This document shows positions 1 through 9,758 of a stretch of DNA of 64,000 bases, piece by piece; the first letter of the stretch is position 1; each line of letters starts with the position of its first letter. The position numbers and the translations under genes were made by a program. Source of the DNA: Desulfosporosinus shakirovi (GTDB lineage: Bacteria > Bacillota > Desulfitobacteriia > Desulfitobacteriales > Desulfitobacteriaceae); the NCBI RefSeq assembly GCF_020595055.1, contig NZ_JAJDOO010000010.1:102257-166256 (forward strand). Reading direction: 5' to 3'. Under the pieces are notes generated by a model, which had not been told where the DNA came from, ran no database searches, and was given only the letters and a program-made list of their open reading frames with translations.

Positions 1-808
1 CAATTGCCACGTCCACAATCACTGAACCTGGTTTCATAGCTTTAACCATTTCCTCAGTAACAAGCTTAGGAGCTTTTGCACCTGGGATCAGAACTGCTCC
101 AACCAATAAATCAGCCTTCTCGGTAGCCTGCATAATATTAAAACTGTTAGACATTAATGTTTTGATTCGTGAGCCAAAGATATCATCCAGATAGCGAAGA
201 CGAGCAGTACTTACATCCAGAATAGTGACCTCTGCCCCCATACCGATTGCCATTTTTGCCGCGTTAATACCAACAATGCCACCACCGACGATGGTAACCT
301 TCGCAGGAGAAACTCCGGGAACCCCTCCTAAGAGAATCCCCTTTCCGCCATGTTGCTTTTCCAAGAACTGAGCACCAATCTGAACCGACATACGTCCGGC
401 GACTTCACTCATGGGTATGAGCAAAGGTAGGCTGCCGTCAGCAGGCTGAACAGTTTCGTAAGCAATACCTACAACATTTTTCTTGAGTAACGCTGCGGTC
501 AATGCAGGCTCGGGAGCCAGGTGAAGGTAGGTAAATAAAAGCTGACCGTCTTTAAACAGAGTATATTCTGATGGCAGAGGCTCTTTAACTTTCATAATCA
601 TCTCTGCGCTTGTATAAACATCCTCCGGAGTAGCCAAAATTCCGGCTCCTGCGGCAATGTATTCCTGATTACTGATTCCGCTGCCTACACCAGCGTTATT
701 TTCAATAACGACTTGGTGACCGGCTTTACAAAATGCCACTACGCCTGCGGGGGTAAGCGCAACTCGGTTTTCGTTATTCTTAATTTCTTTCGGTACTCCG
801 ATAATCAT
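1..808 (-). CDS. ald: Alanine dehydrogenase, 3' part beyond window
   Basis: Catalyses NAD-dependent interconversion of L-alanine and pyruvate plus ammonium. The reading frame starts at ATG 808, behind a GAGAGGAG ribosome site, and stays open to the window edge, giving about 269 residues of a protein usually near 370. The N-terminus ([20 protein letters not shown]) is typical of the alanine dehydrogenase/PNT family. Further in are the substrate-binding stretch [20 protein letters not shown] and the nucleotide-binding glycine motif [19 protein letters not shown]. The C-terminal part lies outside the window. Identity is confident from motifs. Confidence 0.95.
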   Translation of the reverse strand, partial: MIIGVPKEIKNNENRVALTPAGVVAFCKAGHQVVIENNAGVGSGISNQEYIAAGAGILATPEDVYTSAEMIMKVKEPLPSEYTLFKDGQLLFTYLHLAPEPALTAALLKKNVVGIAYETVQPADGSLPLLIPMSEVAGRMSVQIGAQFLEKQHGGKGILLGGVPGVSPAKVTIVGGGIVGINAAKMAIGMGAEVTILDVSTARLRYLDDIFGSRIKTLMSNSFNIMQATEKADLLVGAVLIPGAKAPKLVTEEMVKAMKPGSVIVDVAI

Positions 809-1242
809 CTAAATTACTCTCCTCTCAGTTAGGGATTTTTAATAGCAGTATCATCTCACACATACAAGTCTCTAAACCATACAAAATGTTGTGCAAAAGA
901 CTCAATATATTGTCAGGTAACTGTCTTTAAAATTATGTCTTTGAAAATTACTACTCAGGTTATTTCTTTTCTTGTTCTTTTAAGGCGGCCAATTCTTGTG
1001 AATATGATCTTAGCCAAACGGCCTTTTTGATTACACAAAACCACATAAACTAAAACATTAAAATTTAGATTGGCTTTTGCAATTTCATTTCATTCCTAGC
1101 AAGGTTACGTTATAATAAATGGAGCTGAACTATAATCGGCTTAATTATCTCATAATTCAGAAATTTGTCTATTCAAATCTATGCTCAATCCTCTGATAAT
1201 ATTTGAATATTTTACTATGATTTAGTAAGCCTTATCAGAATA

Positions 1243-1270
1243 TTGCACTTGGGTATAAATATTTTATACT
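1243..1270 (+). promoter_or_regulatory. Sigma-A type promoter
   Basis: TTGCAC (1243-1248) and TATACT (1265-1270) are separated by 16 bases, about 75 bases before the ATG of the response regulator gene. The rest of the 809-1345 gap is AT-rich and shows no gene. Confidence 0.5.
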
Positions 1271-1345
1271 GAACTCCATAAGTAAGTGGGCATGAGTATC
1301 CTTCAACTCATATCATTATTAACTGATTTTGAGGATGGTAATAGC

Positions 1346-2395
1346 ATGTATAAAGTATTACTGGTTGATGATGAGGAATTAGAGCGCAAGATTTTATGGT
1401 TAACCTTACAAAACTCCGACCTTCCTATCACAATATTAGGAGAAGCTGGCAACGGACGGGAAGCCTTAGAAAAAGTCCATCTTACGCACCCCGATTTGAT
1501 TATCATGGATATTAAAATGCCTGGAATTGATGGTATAGAAGCAACCCGACAAATTAAGGCACTTTACCCTGCCACAGAAGTCATTATTTTAACAGCCTAT
1601 GGTAAATTCTCTTTTTCTCAGCAAGCTATAAGAGCTCAAGCCACAGATTATTTACTCAAACCAATTCAACCACACCAACTAATTGAGGCTGTAAAACTTG
1701 CTTTAGAGAGGCTTTCCCACAAAAAGTTTCAATCCTGTCCTGCCATGGATTTGACAATCCTTGAAGAGCAACTAAAGACAAGAAATCTCAAGGAGAGCAA
1801 ACGTCAATTGACGTTGCTTCTTGAACTTCTTGCAACTTCAAATCCTCTTCCACTAACCCCTCTTCTAAATTCTTTCGCCTTACGAATCATGGTCATCGTA
1901 ACACAAGCAGTCCTATCTGCGGGTGCTGATCCCGCTAAGGTAACTTCGTTCGAAAATGACCTCGCTCAAGATTTGTGCCATGTCTCGTCCCTTGAAGACC
2001 TGAAATCTTGGGGAGACACAATGTTGGAAAAATGTATCGGTTTATTAGGTTTAAATCAACAGTTTGATCAAGGCCAACTCTTAGCGCGCAAAGCTATGGA
2101 CTATGTTGAATTAAACTATGCTAATAATATTTCGCTAAATATGGTGGCAGCATACGTTCACGTCAGTCCAGCATATCTAAGTCGGATCTTTAATAAAAAA
2201 ACAGGCGGAAGTTTAACCGATTATCTGGCCCGAGTACGGCTCAAAAAAGCCAAACAACAATTGCGCCTTACAACTGCAACCATTGACCAAATTGCCGCCG
2301 CTAACGGTTTTAATTCCAGCAGTTATTTTTCCACTATTTTTAAGAAAAACGAAGGTATTACCCCCTCCGATTACCGAGCCAATCATGCGATTTAA
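1346..2395 (+). CDS. Response regulator with AraC-type DNA-binding domain (YesN-like)
   Basis: Predicted DNA-binding two-component regulator of 349 residues. An N-terminal receiver domain begins MYKVLLVDDEELERK, with the phospho-acceptor Asp in LIIMDIKMPG and the conserved Lys in LLKPIQPHQL. A linker follows, then a C-terminal AraC double helix-turn-helix containing VSPAYLSRIFNKKTG and FNSSSYFSTIFKKNEG. I chose ATG 1346 because GAGGATG precedes it and the receiver fold begins there; an upstream ATG at 1286 lacks a good site. No partner kinase is adjacent, so the signal and targets are unknown. It is convergent with the potassium operon. Confidence 0.85.
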   Translation: MYKVLLVDDEELERKILWLTLQNSDLPITILGEAGNGREALEKVHLTHPDLIIMDIKMPGIDGIEATRQIKALYPATEVIILTAYGKFSFSQQAIRAQATDYLLKPIQPHQLIEAVKLALERLSHKKFQSCPAMDLTILEEQLKTRNLKESKRQLTLLLELLATSNPLPLTPLLNSFALRIMVIVTQAVLSAGADPAKVTSFENDLAQDLCHVSSLEDLKSWGDTMLEKCIGLLGLNQQFDQGQLLARKAMDYVELNYANNISLNMVAAYVHVSPAYLSRIFNKKTGGSLTDYLARVRLKKAKQQLRLTTATIDQIAAANGFNSSSYFSTIFKKNEGITPSDYRANHAI

Positions 2396-2417
2396 TAATA
2401 GAGGTCAACTTAGCAAA

Positions 2418-2456
2418 ATAGGGACCTAACGTTAATTAAAGCGTTAAGTCCCTATT
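2418..2456. terminator. Bidirectional terminator between convergent genes
   Basis: Inverted repeat TAGGGAC..TAACG / CGTTAAGTCCCTA in the 88-bp gap between the response regulator and trkA, with T/A-rich flanks on both sides. Confidence 0.7.
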
Positions 2457-2483
2457 ATTACTTTCATCAACTACTTTAAATAT

Positions 2484-3134
2484 TTAGTCTGGCAACTTAG
2501 AAAGGGCTTTTTTGTTGCAGACAATTACTAAAATATCTCTTTCCTCAACTACTTCATTTGCGCCTGGGGCAATGACAATCTGATCTGCACCTTTCTTAAT
2601 CGCCATGACATTAATACTATAAACTGCCCGTAAATTTAGTTTCCCCAGTGATTTATTGACGAACTGGGCCGGAGCAATTATTTCAAAGATACTGTAGTCT
2701 AAGGACAATTCTATGAAATCCATAACATTAGTTCTAATCAGGTTGTTGGCTAGGCGAATCCCCATATCTTGTTCTGGATAAACAATTTTATCTGCCCCAA
2801 TTTTCTCTAATACCTTTCCATGTTGGACCGACTGGGCCTTAGCGACAACATAGGGGATTCCCATTTCTTTGAGCATCAGAGTGATTAATATATTGGCTTC
2901 AAGATCATCCCCGATTGCTACAATCGCCACATCTAAATTCCGCACCCCTAATCCCCGGAGCGTCTCCTCCTCACGTGCATCAGCCTGCACTGCTTGGGTC
3001 ACATCATTCATGACAACCTGAACTGCATTTTCGTTCTTATCTAAAGCAAGAACTTCGTGACCTAATGCAGTGAGGGTCTTAGCAACACTCGTTCCGAATC
3101 TCCCTAAGCCAATAACCACAAATTGTTTGCGCAC
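2484..3134 (-). CDS. trkA: Potassium channel regulatory subunit, TrkA/KtrA family
   Basis: Cytoplasmic nucleotide-binding gating subunit of a Trk/Ktr potassium uptake system, 216 residues. An RCK-N Rossmann domain begins FVVIGLGRFGTSVAKTL and contains a DADAREEETL-like region. The RCK-C half starts around residue 135. The start is GTG 3134, preceded by AGGAGATAAATTAC. It lies 12 bases after trkH, so the two are co-transcribed, and it is the last gene before a terminator. Confidence 0.9.
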   Translation of the reverse strand: MRKQFVVIGLGRFGTSVAKTLTALGHEVLALDKNENAVQVVMNDVTQAVQADAREEETLRGLGVRNLDVAIVAIGDDLEANILITLMLKEMGIPYVVAKAQSVQHGKVLEKIGADKIVYPEQDMGIRLANNLIRTNVMDFIELSLDYSIFEIIAPAQFVNKSLGKLNLRAVYSINVMAIKKGADQIVIAPGANEVVEERDILVIVCNKKALSKLPD

Positions 3135-3146
3135 GTAATTTATCTC

Positions 3147-4481
3147 CTATCCAATCATAATTCGTTCATCCGGATATTTAATGTGGGCTACTTGTTTATT
3201 TGTTTTCTGGGAAAGTACAAAAGCCAAGGTTAACGGCCCCAACCGTCCTATAAACATCGTTAAAATAATTGCCATTTTACCTACATCGGAAAGAGTGGGG
3301 GTAAGCCCCAGAGAAAGGCCCACCGTCCCAAAGGCAGACGTTACTTCGAAAAATACGGTCATTAAATCTGAGTTTTCTGTGTGTGAGAGAATCGATAATA
3401 TTATGAAAACCAAAAATAGAGCCGAAGTCGTAACTGCCCAAGCTTTCTGAATTACATCCCTGGGTAAAGTCCGCCCCTTGAAGACTACCTGAGGATCACT
3501 GCGATAGGTACTCAACACAGATAAAGCGATCGCTATAAACGTTGTTGTTTTAATCCCTCCGCCCGTTCCTCCGGGGGAAGCTCCAATAAACATGAGCACG
3601 ATCATGGAGAGTAAGGTTGTGTCATACATACCCCCTATATTAATGGTATTAAATCCTGCAGTCCGAGAAGTAGCCGATTGAAATAAGGACGCCATAACCT
3701 TTGTCCCTATAGGAAGTGGCCCTAAGGTATCTGGATTTGCAAATTCCATGATCAATATTATCACGGTCCCTAATAAAATCAGGCCTCCGGAAACCAGTAG
3801 GACTATTTTTGTATGAAGTCTAAACTTCTTCCGATCTGCCAATAGATCCGCCATAACGATAAAGCCTAACCCTCCGCAAATAAACAAGATCATGATGGTA
3901 ATATTAATAACGGGATCTCCGACGAAAGCAGTAAGACTAGAAAAATTGCCCATGAGATCAAAACCTGCGTTATTAAACGCTGAAACAGAATGAAACACTC
4001 CATAATAAAGCGCTTTACCCCAACCGAAATCGGAATACCAACGTAAAGTTAGAATGAGGGCACCTATCGCTTCAAAAGCAAAGGAAATCAGCAGGACAGA
4101 CTTCGTTAATCGAACGATACCTTCGACTGAAACCTGGTTTAGGGCCTCTTGCAACAGCAATCGTTCCTTAAGGGTAATTTTTTTTCCTAAAATCATAGCG
4201 AACAGAGTGGCAAAGGTCATAAAACCAAGTCCTCCCACTTGAATCAAAAAAAGAATGACCCATTGCCCAAAGGGCGTAAAAGTCGTCGCAGTATCCACAA
4301 CCACTAACCCTGTAACACAAACTGCCGAAGTTGATGTAAAAGCAGCATTCAAAAAAGGCAAACCTAATCCATCCTGAGTTGCTCGTGGCAAGGTCAGTAA
4401 TAACGCCCCAAGCAGAATTAGGATAGCAAATCCCAAAACTAAGACTCGAGATGGTGACATGATTTTCCTCAATGCATTCAA
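3147..4481 (-). CDS. trkH: Potassium uptake membrane subunit, TrkH/KtrB family
   Basis: Integral membrane K+ translocating subunit of 444 residues, the usual KtrB length. It has four pore-loop repeats with selectivity-filter-like segments: TSTSAVCVTGL, SVSAFNNAGFDL, TSRTAGFNTI and TSAFGTVGLSLG. Many hydrophobic helices are present. The ATG at 4481 follows AAGGAATTGA. It sits between kdpE and trkA in what looks like a single operon, kdpD-kdpE-trkH-trkA. This suggests that KdpDE controls this transporter rather than a Kdp ATPase, which is absent from the window. Confidence 0.92.
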   Translation of the reverse strand: MNALRKIMSPSRVLVLGFAILILLGALLLTLPRATQDGLGLPFLNAAFTSTSAVCVTGLVVVDTATTFTPFGQWVILFLIQVGGLGFMTFATLFAMILGKKITLKERLLLQEALNQVSVEGIVRLTKSVLLISFAFEAIGALILTLRWYSDFGWGKALYYGVFHSVSAFNNAGFDLMGNFSSLTAFVGDPVINITIMILFICGGLGFIVMADLLADRKKFRLHTKIVLLVSGGLILLGTVIILIMEFANPDTLGPLPIGTKVMASLFQSATSRTAGFNTINIGGMYDTTLLSMIVLMFIGASPGGTGGGIKTTTFIAIALSVLSTYRSDPQVVFKGRTLPRDVIQKAWAVTTSALFLVFIILSILSHTENSDLMTVFFEVTSAFGTVGLSLGLTPTLSDVGKMAIILTMFIGRLGPLTLAFVLSQKTNKQVAHIKYPDERIMIG

Positions 4482-4508
4482 TTCCTTTTCCCTCCATGTG
4501 AATCTGCA

Positions 4509-5192
4509 TTACAATAAACGATATCCTACCCCTGGTTCGGTAATAATATGCCGTGGGCGAGATGGGTCACGTTCCAGCTTTCGCCTTATTTGTCCAATAT
4601 AAACCCGCAAATACTGTACTTCCTTCTCATAGGACGACCCCCATACTGTGCGAAGTAAATAACTGTGAGTGATAACTTTTCCGGCATTAATCGCTAGATT
4701 TCTCACGATTTCATATTCTGTTAAGGTAAGCTTAATCTCGATATCATCCCTTGTAACTCGCCGATGTACTAAATCAAGGGTCAAATCTTCAAAATTTAAT
4801 ACAGGCTGTTCCTCTACCCCCATAGTGTGACGTATTGCCGCTCGAATTCGAGCTAACAATTCACCCATGCCAAAAGGTTTCGTGACATAATCATCCGCAC
4901 CAAGGTCTAAGGCCATAATTTTTTCACCCTCCTGTTCCTTAACCGAAAGAATGATAATTGGCACTTTAGTCCATTCTCGCAACTGACGCACAACGTCTAG
5001 TCCATCGATATCCGGCAGCCCTATATCAAGGACCACTAAGTCCGGGCTGAACATCGCGACTGCCTCAAGACCTTCTCTTCCCGTCTTAGCGTCTTTTACA
5101 ACATATCCGTGACTGGTTAAGGCCACCCGTAAAAAACGCCGGATCTGTGTATCATCATCAACAATCAAAATTCGTTGACCTTTATTTTCCAT
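4509..5192 (-). CDS. kdpE: Response regulator KdpE
   Basis: OmpR/PhoB-type transcription factor, 227 residues. The receiver domain (ILIVDDDTQIRRFLRVAL; acceptor Asp in LVVLDIGLPDIDGLD; Lys in YVTKPFGMGELLARIRA) is followed by a winged-helix domain ending in IGQIRRKLERDPSRPRHI. It overlaps the end of kdpD by 11 bases and has AAAGGAG before the ATG. Expected phosphodonor: KdpD. Its likely target here is the adjacent trkHA genes (inference from position). Confidence 0.92.
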   Translation of the reverse strand: MENKGQRILIVDDDTQIRRFLRVALTSHGYVVKDAKTGREGLEAVAMFSPDLVVLDIGLPDIDGLDVVRQLREWTKVPIIILSVKEQEGEKIMALDLGADDYVTKPFGMGELLARIRAAIRHTMGVEEQPVLNFEDLTLDLVHRRVTRDDIEIKLTLTEYEIVRNLAINAGKVITHSYLLRTVWGSSYEKEVQYLRVYIGQIRRKLERDPSRPRHIITEPGVGYRLL

Positions 5193-7869
5193 CTTGCTCT
5201 CCTTTATTCATCTCTGGAACAACACCGAGAAATTGGTCGGTTATAGGTAAGGTGAATGTAATTGTCACTCCACTCAGTTTATTGTTTTCGGCCCAAATCT
5301 CACCGCCATGAGCTTCAATAAGTCCTTTACAAATTGCCAAACCGAGCCCCGTTCCACTCACTTGCAGAGGGGAACTAAGTCGATAAAACTTATCAAAGAC
5401 CTTGCTTAAATCCGCTTCAGGAATGCTATGGCCCCGATTAGCGACTACAATCTCTAACTGCTTTCCTTGTTGCCGAATCGCTATCATTATTTTGCTAGCG
5501 GCTTCGGAGTACTTAAGTGCATTATCCAGCAGGTTGATCAACACTTGCTCTATCAAAATCCCATCTGCTTGCACCAAAGGTAAGCCTTCCTGAATATCAA
5601 TGTCTAAAGGCCTTCGAGTTAAGGCGTCTCCAAGCCTATTAATCGCCACTCCAATGATATCTTGAAGATCGCACCAATCTTTATTTAATCGAAGCATACC
5701 ACTTTCCAGCCGTGCCATATCCAATAAGTTACTAATAAATCGATTCATTCGCTCTGCCCCATGTAGAATTGTTTTCAGCAACTCCTTGCGGACCTCAGGG
5801 CTATAGACGACATTTCTATCTTCTAGAAGTCCGGTGACGGCCCCAATAATGGAGGCGAGAGGCGTCCGTAAGTCATGAGAAAGTGAATTAAATAGCGCCG
5901 TGCGTAAACGTTCAGACTCCACCAATGAAAGGGACTCCCTGGCTTGTTCCGCTAATTTAACTCTATTGATGGCCATGGCAGCTAATCCCGTAAAGGCTTC
6001 TAGCAAGCGGATTCGCTCACTGTCAAATTGTTCTTTACGTTCATTGCTATAAATCCCCAGAACTCCTTGGGTTCCCTGCTCTGTACTCAGTGGCAAATAT
6101 AGGGCCTTTGCAGTACCTAATGTCTCCGTTCCCTTGCCCGCTTTTAGTCCTCTTTCATAGACCCAGGTGGCAACTGAAAGTTCACTGTTATCTAAGAAAT
6201 TCTTAAGTCCAGAGTCTTTTCTCAGCACCAATTGAGCCTTTTCATTAGGTAAAAGCAACATGACTTGCCCCTCCAACGTTTTTGAGACATTGCTAACAAT
6301 ACAATCTAACACAGCATCCAGGTTATCGGCTGCTGCGATATCTCGACTTAGAGAATAAAGTGCTGAAATGCTGCTCTCGCGCTGCCGAGAATAATTCACC
6401 TGTTTTTTCAATCGATCTGATAGAGTTCCGGTAATTAAACCCACCAACATAAAAATAGCAAAGCTGATTAAATACCGGAGATCAGCAACCGTAAATTTAA
6501 AAATGGGAGGAACAAAAAAAAGATCAAAGGCGATCGTCCCCATTAACCCAGTCGCGATAGCGGGAAAAGTTCCCCAGCGGGCCGCACTGATTAGAATAGG
6601 GAGTATATAGGCCAAAGAAATATTAACCAGTCCTAAAAATGGACTTACTAAGCTAAAAAATAACGTCATTACCATCACCATCAAGCTAGAGACCAGATAG
6701 GGAAGGATTTTTGGAGAAGCCCACCATTGGGTATTAGATCCTGCTTCTTCCCTATTCTTCACTTCCTGAACTTGAGCTGGTCCTATCTCTTGTTGGCTTC
6801 CAGGGATAACATGAATACTAATACCCTGACTTTGCCGAATCACTTTGTCCACGACGGACCCATTAATTATCTCCCAAAAACGCGTATGCTCAGGTTTTCC
6901 AATAATTATCTGAGAAACATTGTGTTTTCTAGCTGTTTCTAAGATAGCTTCTGCGACACTGTCTCCCGTCATTCCAATAATTTCTGCTCCCATTTCCTCT
7001 GCCAAGCGAAGATTTTTAGCCATTGAATCTTTCTCAGCCTCACTGCCGGGAAACCGTCGCAGAGTTTCGACATGCACGGCCAATAATTCTCCTTGTACCT
7101 TCTCTGACATTCTTTTTGCAATCCGAATCACCTGAGCTGAGAAGGGGCTGGCACTTATACAAACCAAAATCTTTTCTCCTGTTGGCCATGGTCCATTGAT
7201 TCCATGGACTCGTCTATAGGATTCTAGCTGGCGATCCACTCGTTGAGCTGTATAGCGAAGGGCCAACTCCCTCAGAGCGTTGATATTGCCGGGACGAAAG
7301 AAGTTTTTGAAACCTTCTGTTTCTCGGTCGGGAACATGCACCTTACCATCTTTTAACCTTTGAATTAACTCCTCGGGCGGGATATCAATCAGCTGAATCT
7401 GGGACGCCGTTTCTAAAACTTGGTCGGGAACTGTCTCCCGTACGGTAACCCCTGTAATTTGGATTACTATATCATTGAGCGTCTCTAAGTCCTGAATATT
7501 CAAGGTAGTGTAAACGTTGATTCCCGCTGACAATAATTCTTTGACATCCATATAACGTTTTTTGTGCCGAGATCCTTCTGCGTTAGAGTGGGCAAGTTCA
7601 TCAATCAAGACAAGTTGAGGGCGTCGTTTCAAGACTGCATCCAAATCCATTTCCCGAAGAATCTTACCCCTATGATCTTGAGATCTCCAGGGAATGACCG
7701 TTAAACCTTTGAGCATCCCCTCAGTATCCGCTCTACCATGAGTTTCTACTAAACCTATAACCACATCTATACCTTCCGACAATCTGCCTAAGGCCGCTTC
7801 TAACATCGCATAAGTTTTCCCGACCCCTGAAGCAGCACCTAAGAAAATTGTTAGTTTTCCCTTTGCCAT
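5182..7869 (-). CDS. kdpD: Osmosensitive K+ sensor histidine kinase KdpD
   Basis: Membrane histidine kinase of 895 residues, the standard full length. In order: the KdpD N-terminal domain with Walker A GAASGVGKT (around residues 11-19) and a DELAHSN box; a universal-stress-type domain (about 230-360); four transmembrane helices (about 385-480); a GAF domain; a HisKA box FNSLSHDLRTPLASIIG; and an ATPase domain with LDNALKYS and GTGLGLAICKGLIEAHGG. It senses K+ limitation and turgor in known systems. It is the first gene of the operon; an AAGGGTG site precedes ATG 7869. No kdpFABC genes accompany it. Confidence 0.95.
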   Translation of the reverse strand: MAKGKLTIFLGAASGVGKTYAMLEAALGRLSEGIDVVIGLVETHGRADTEGMLKGLTVIPWRSQDHRGKILREMDLDAVLKRRPQLVLIDELAHSNAEGSRHKKRYMDVKELLSAGINVYTTLNIQDLETLNDIVIQITGVTVRETVPDQVLETASQIQLIDIPPEELIQRLKDGKVHVPDRETEGFKNFFRPGNINALRELALRYTAQRVDRQLESYRRVHGINGPWPTGEKILVCISASPFSAQVIRIAKRMSEKVQGELLAVHVETLRRFPGSEAEKDSMAKNLRLAEEMGAEIIGMTGDSVAEAILETARKHNVSQIIIGKPEHTRFWEIINGSVVDKVIRQSQGISIHVIPGSQQEIGPAQVQEVKNREEAGSNTQWWASPKILPYLVSSLMVMVMTLFFSLVSPFLGLVNISLAYILPILISAARWGTFPAIATGLMGTIAFDLFFVPPIFKFTVADLRYLISFAIFMLVGLITGTLSDRLKKQVNYSRQRESSISALYSLSRDIAAADNLDAVLDCIVSNVSKTLEGQVMLLLPNEKAQLVLRKDSGLKNFLDNSELSVATWVYERGLKAGKGTETLGTAKALYLPLSTEQGTQGVLGIYSNERKEQFDSERIRLLEAFTGLAAMAINRVKLAEQARESLSLVESERLRTALFNSLSHDLRTPLASIIGAVTGLLEDRNVVYSPEVRKELLKTILHGAERMNRFISNLLDMARLESGMLRLNKDWCDLQDIIGVAINRLGDALTRRPLDIDIQEGLPLVQADGILIEQVLINLLDNALKYSEAASKIMIAIRQQGKQLEIVVANRGHSIPEADLSKVFDKFYRLSSPLQVSGTGLGLAICKGLIEAHGGEIWAENNKLSGVTITFTLPITDQFLGVVPEMNKGEQDGK

Positions 7870-8149
7870 TACATCACCCTTAATTTATTCGTACATCTCT
7901 ATTGTCTAACAAACCCAATCTTTAATACTGAATATAAGCTTTATTATAAATCTATTATCCATATAAAAGTCATAAAAAATTAAGAAAGGACCATAAAGAA
8001 AATATAAATATTTATACTTATTTTTATATGTTTAAGTCAAAAATTAGATTCGCATCCATTGATACTGCCGCTTCGAATGCCCATCGGAGAAGGGAATGGG
8101 CAACCTTGACCAAGAACCCACCCTACTTAAGAAGTGAAAAGCAATGAGA

Positions 8150-8181
8150 CAGTAACAAACCTTAAACAAGTTCTGTTACTG
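8150..8181 (-). terminator. Terminator after cobO
   Basis: CAGTAACA / TGTTACTG stem with an intervening loop in the gap between cobO and kdpD. The remaining 7870-8211 gap contains the AT-rich kdpD upstream region and shows no gene. Confidence 0.55.
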
Positions 8182-8211
8182 CCCCGTTGTTTTTGTTAGT
8201 ACCGTCCAATC

Positions 8212-8742
8212 TTAATACTCAATTCCCTCTCGCGCTATTATGCCCTTGGTCATGGGATGTTTGCGAGCAGTGATTTCCGAGACATAATCAGCTAACTCCA
8301 TCAGCTTTACTGGGGCATCTCGCCCGGTCAATACCAGTTCGAGTTTTAGTGGTTTGTTCTTTACAATCTCGACTACCTCTTCAAGTGGTAGGTATCCATA
8401 ATTCACAGCAGCCATAATCTCATCCATGATGATCATGTCCCATTTCTCGCTCATGATTGCTTCCACAATATAGTTCAGACCAATCCGCATTTCTCTTTCC
8501 AGCCCACTTTTTTCTTCATCAGTCATATTCCAAACGAATTTGTCATTTTCCTTGTATCGAAAGAGTTGAAAGCACGGTTCTAAGGTAGCGATGACCTTCA
8601 TTTCCCCGGTATCCCATCCTTTTAAAAACTGAACCATCAGGACCTTAAGTCCCTGTCCATAGGCCCGGATTCCCAACCCCACTGCAGCAGTTGTCTTTCC
8701 TTTCCCTGCACCAGTATAAATATGGATAAGTCCTTGTTCCAT
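8212..8742 (-). CDS. cobO: Cob(I)yrinic acid a,c-diamide adenosyltransferase
   Basis: Attaches the 5'-deoxyadenosyl group of ATP to cob(I)alamin or its precursors in the cytoplasm (CobA/BtuR/CobO family). It has 176 residues, the usual length. The P-loop TGAGKGKTTAAVGLGIRAYG is at the N-terminus, followed by VLMVQFLKGW, MIIMDEIMAAVNYG and the C-terminal VSEITARKHPMTKGIIAREG, all characteristic. It is the last gene of the B12-riboswitch-controlled operon, 19 bases after the ABC ATPase, which fits with corrinoid uptake or handling. Confidence 0.93.
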   Translation of the reverse strand: MEQGLIHIYTGAGKGKTTAAVGLGIRAYGQGLKVLMVQFLKGWDTGEMKVIATLEPCFQLFRYKENDKFVWNMTDEEKSGLEREMRIGLNYIVEAIMSEKWDMIIMDEIMAAVNYGYLPLEEVVEIVKNKPLKLELVLTGRDAPVKLMELADYVSEITARKHPMTKGIIAREGIEY

Positions 8743-8760
8743 GCTTACATTTCCTTCCTC

Positions 8761-9546
8761 TTAAATACTATCTAATACGACAAAGGCTTTGATCTCCTCC
8801 CCTTTATAGGGCACTGGCAAGATCTTTACACTAATTCCGAAATACTCTTCAATTCTTTTTTCCGTAATAATTTCTTTAGTCCTTCCGAACAAATAAGATT
8901 TTTCACCCAAGAGCAACGTAGTATCAGACAGACGCAGAGCATGTTCCGGGTAATGAGTATTGATAATACAAGCTAGGCAGCGTTCTTTGACCAATCTTCT
9001 CATAAGATTTAAGATCATAAATTGATTCCTAAAGTCCAAGTGTGATTCTGGTTCATCTAGAACCAGCACCTTAGGTTCACTGGCTAAAGCTCTGGCAATG
9101 AAGACTAGTTGCAATTGTCCGCCGCTTAAATGATTACACAACTTGTCTCGAATGGAACTGATGCCTACTTCATCAATTGCCTCATCTGCTATTTTTTTAT
9201 CCTTTCCCGAGGGCACAGAAAAAAGCCCAACATGCCTAGCCCGACCCATGGTTACAAGTTCTCTGACCGTATAGGGAAAAGAGAATCCATGGGCTTGCGG
9301 AACATAACCAATAGAATTCTGCTTTTGAGCTGCCCTGGAATAATCTATAGACCTTCCATCAAACCTCGTCTGACCTTGCCGCCATTTTAGAATCCCTGTC
9401 ACGCACTTTAAAATCGTCGTTTTGCCAGTACCATTCTGGCCTAGGATGGTCATAATTTCTTGCTCACCAAGAGTAAAGCAGATATCCTGTAATATATCCT
9501 TGTCTTTTGTATATCCGAAATATCCATTTTTCACTTCAAGTATCAT
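8761..9546 (-). CDS. ABC transporter ATP-binding protein, iron-siderophore/cobalamin (FecE/BtuD) type
   Basis: Energising subunit of an importer for iron chelates or corrinoids, 261 residues. Walker A is LGQNGTGKTT, the signature is HLSGGQLQLVFIARAL, Walker B is VLVLDEPESHLD, and the switch His is in IINTHYPEH. ATG 9546 is preferred over a TTG six bases upstream, and it overlaps the permease stop. Its cognate permease is reduced to a C-terminal remnant, so this ATPase probably has no working partner in this locus. The substrate is not readable from sequence, but the B12 riboswitch upstream and cobO downstream favour corrinoid. Confidence 0.88.
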   Translation of the reverse strand: MILEVKNGYFGYTKDKDILQDICFTLGEQEIMTILGQNGTGKTTILKCVTGILKWRQGQTRFDGRSIDYSRAAQKQNSIGYVPQAHGFSFPYTVRELVTMGRARHVGLFSVPSGKDKKIADEAIDEVGISSIRDKLCNHLSGGQLQLVFIARALASEPKVLVLDEPESHLDFRNQFMILNLMRRLVKERCLACIINTHYPEHALRLSDTTLLLGEKSYLFGRTKEIITEKRIEEYFGISVKILPVPYKGEEIKAFVVLDSI

Positions 9547-9758
9547 TGCCAATCGCCTTTCGCTGTTTTAAAGAGAATCGCAAAAAATAGCGCTCCCACA
9601 AGGGCCGTTAAGATACCAATCGGGATTTCTGCAGCCGTCACCGTACGCGCAATCATATCGACAATAATCATAAAAATCACTCCAATAATACAAGAGGCAG
9701 GAAGCAGGTTCTTATGGTCTTCTCCCACAAGCATACGGCAGATATGGGGTATAACCAA
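9543..9758 (-). pseudogene. Remnant of FecCD/BtuC-type ABC permease (C-terminal ~70 residues)
   Basis: Only the last part of a FecCD permease remains. It begins with GLVIPHICRMLVGEDHKNLL, a motif that normally sits about 260 residues into the protein, and ends in a hydrophobic helix (IPIGILTALVGALFFAILF). Upstream the reading frame passes directly into the substrate-binding protein gene in another frame. The bases around 9740-9760 read sensibly in both proteins: DWLYP for the binding protein and GLVIPHI for the permease. This points to a deletion between short matching sequences that removed the first three quarters of the permease. Confidence 0.85.
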
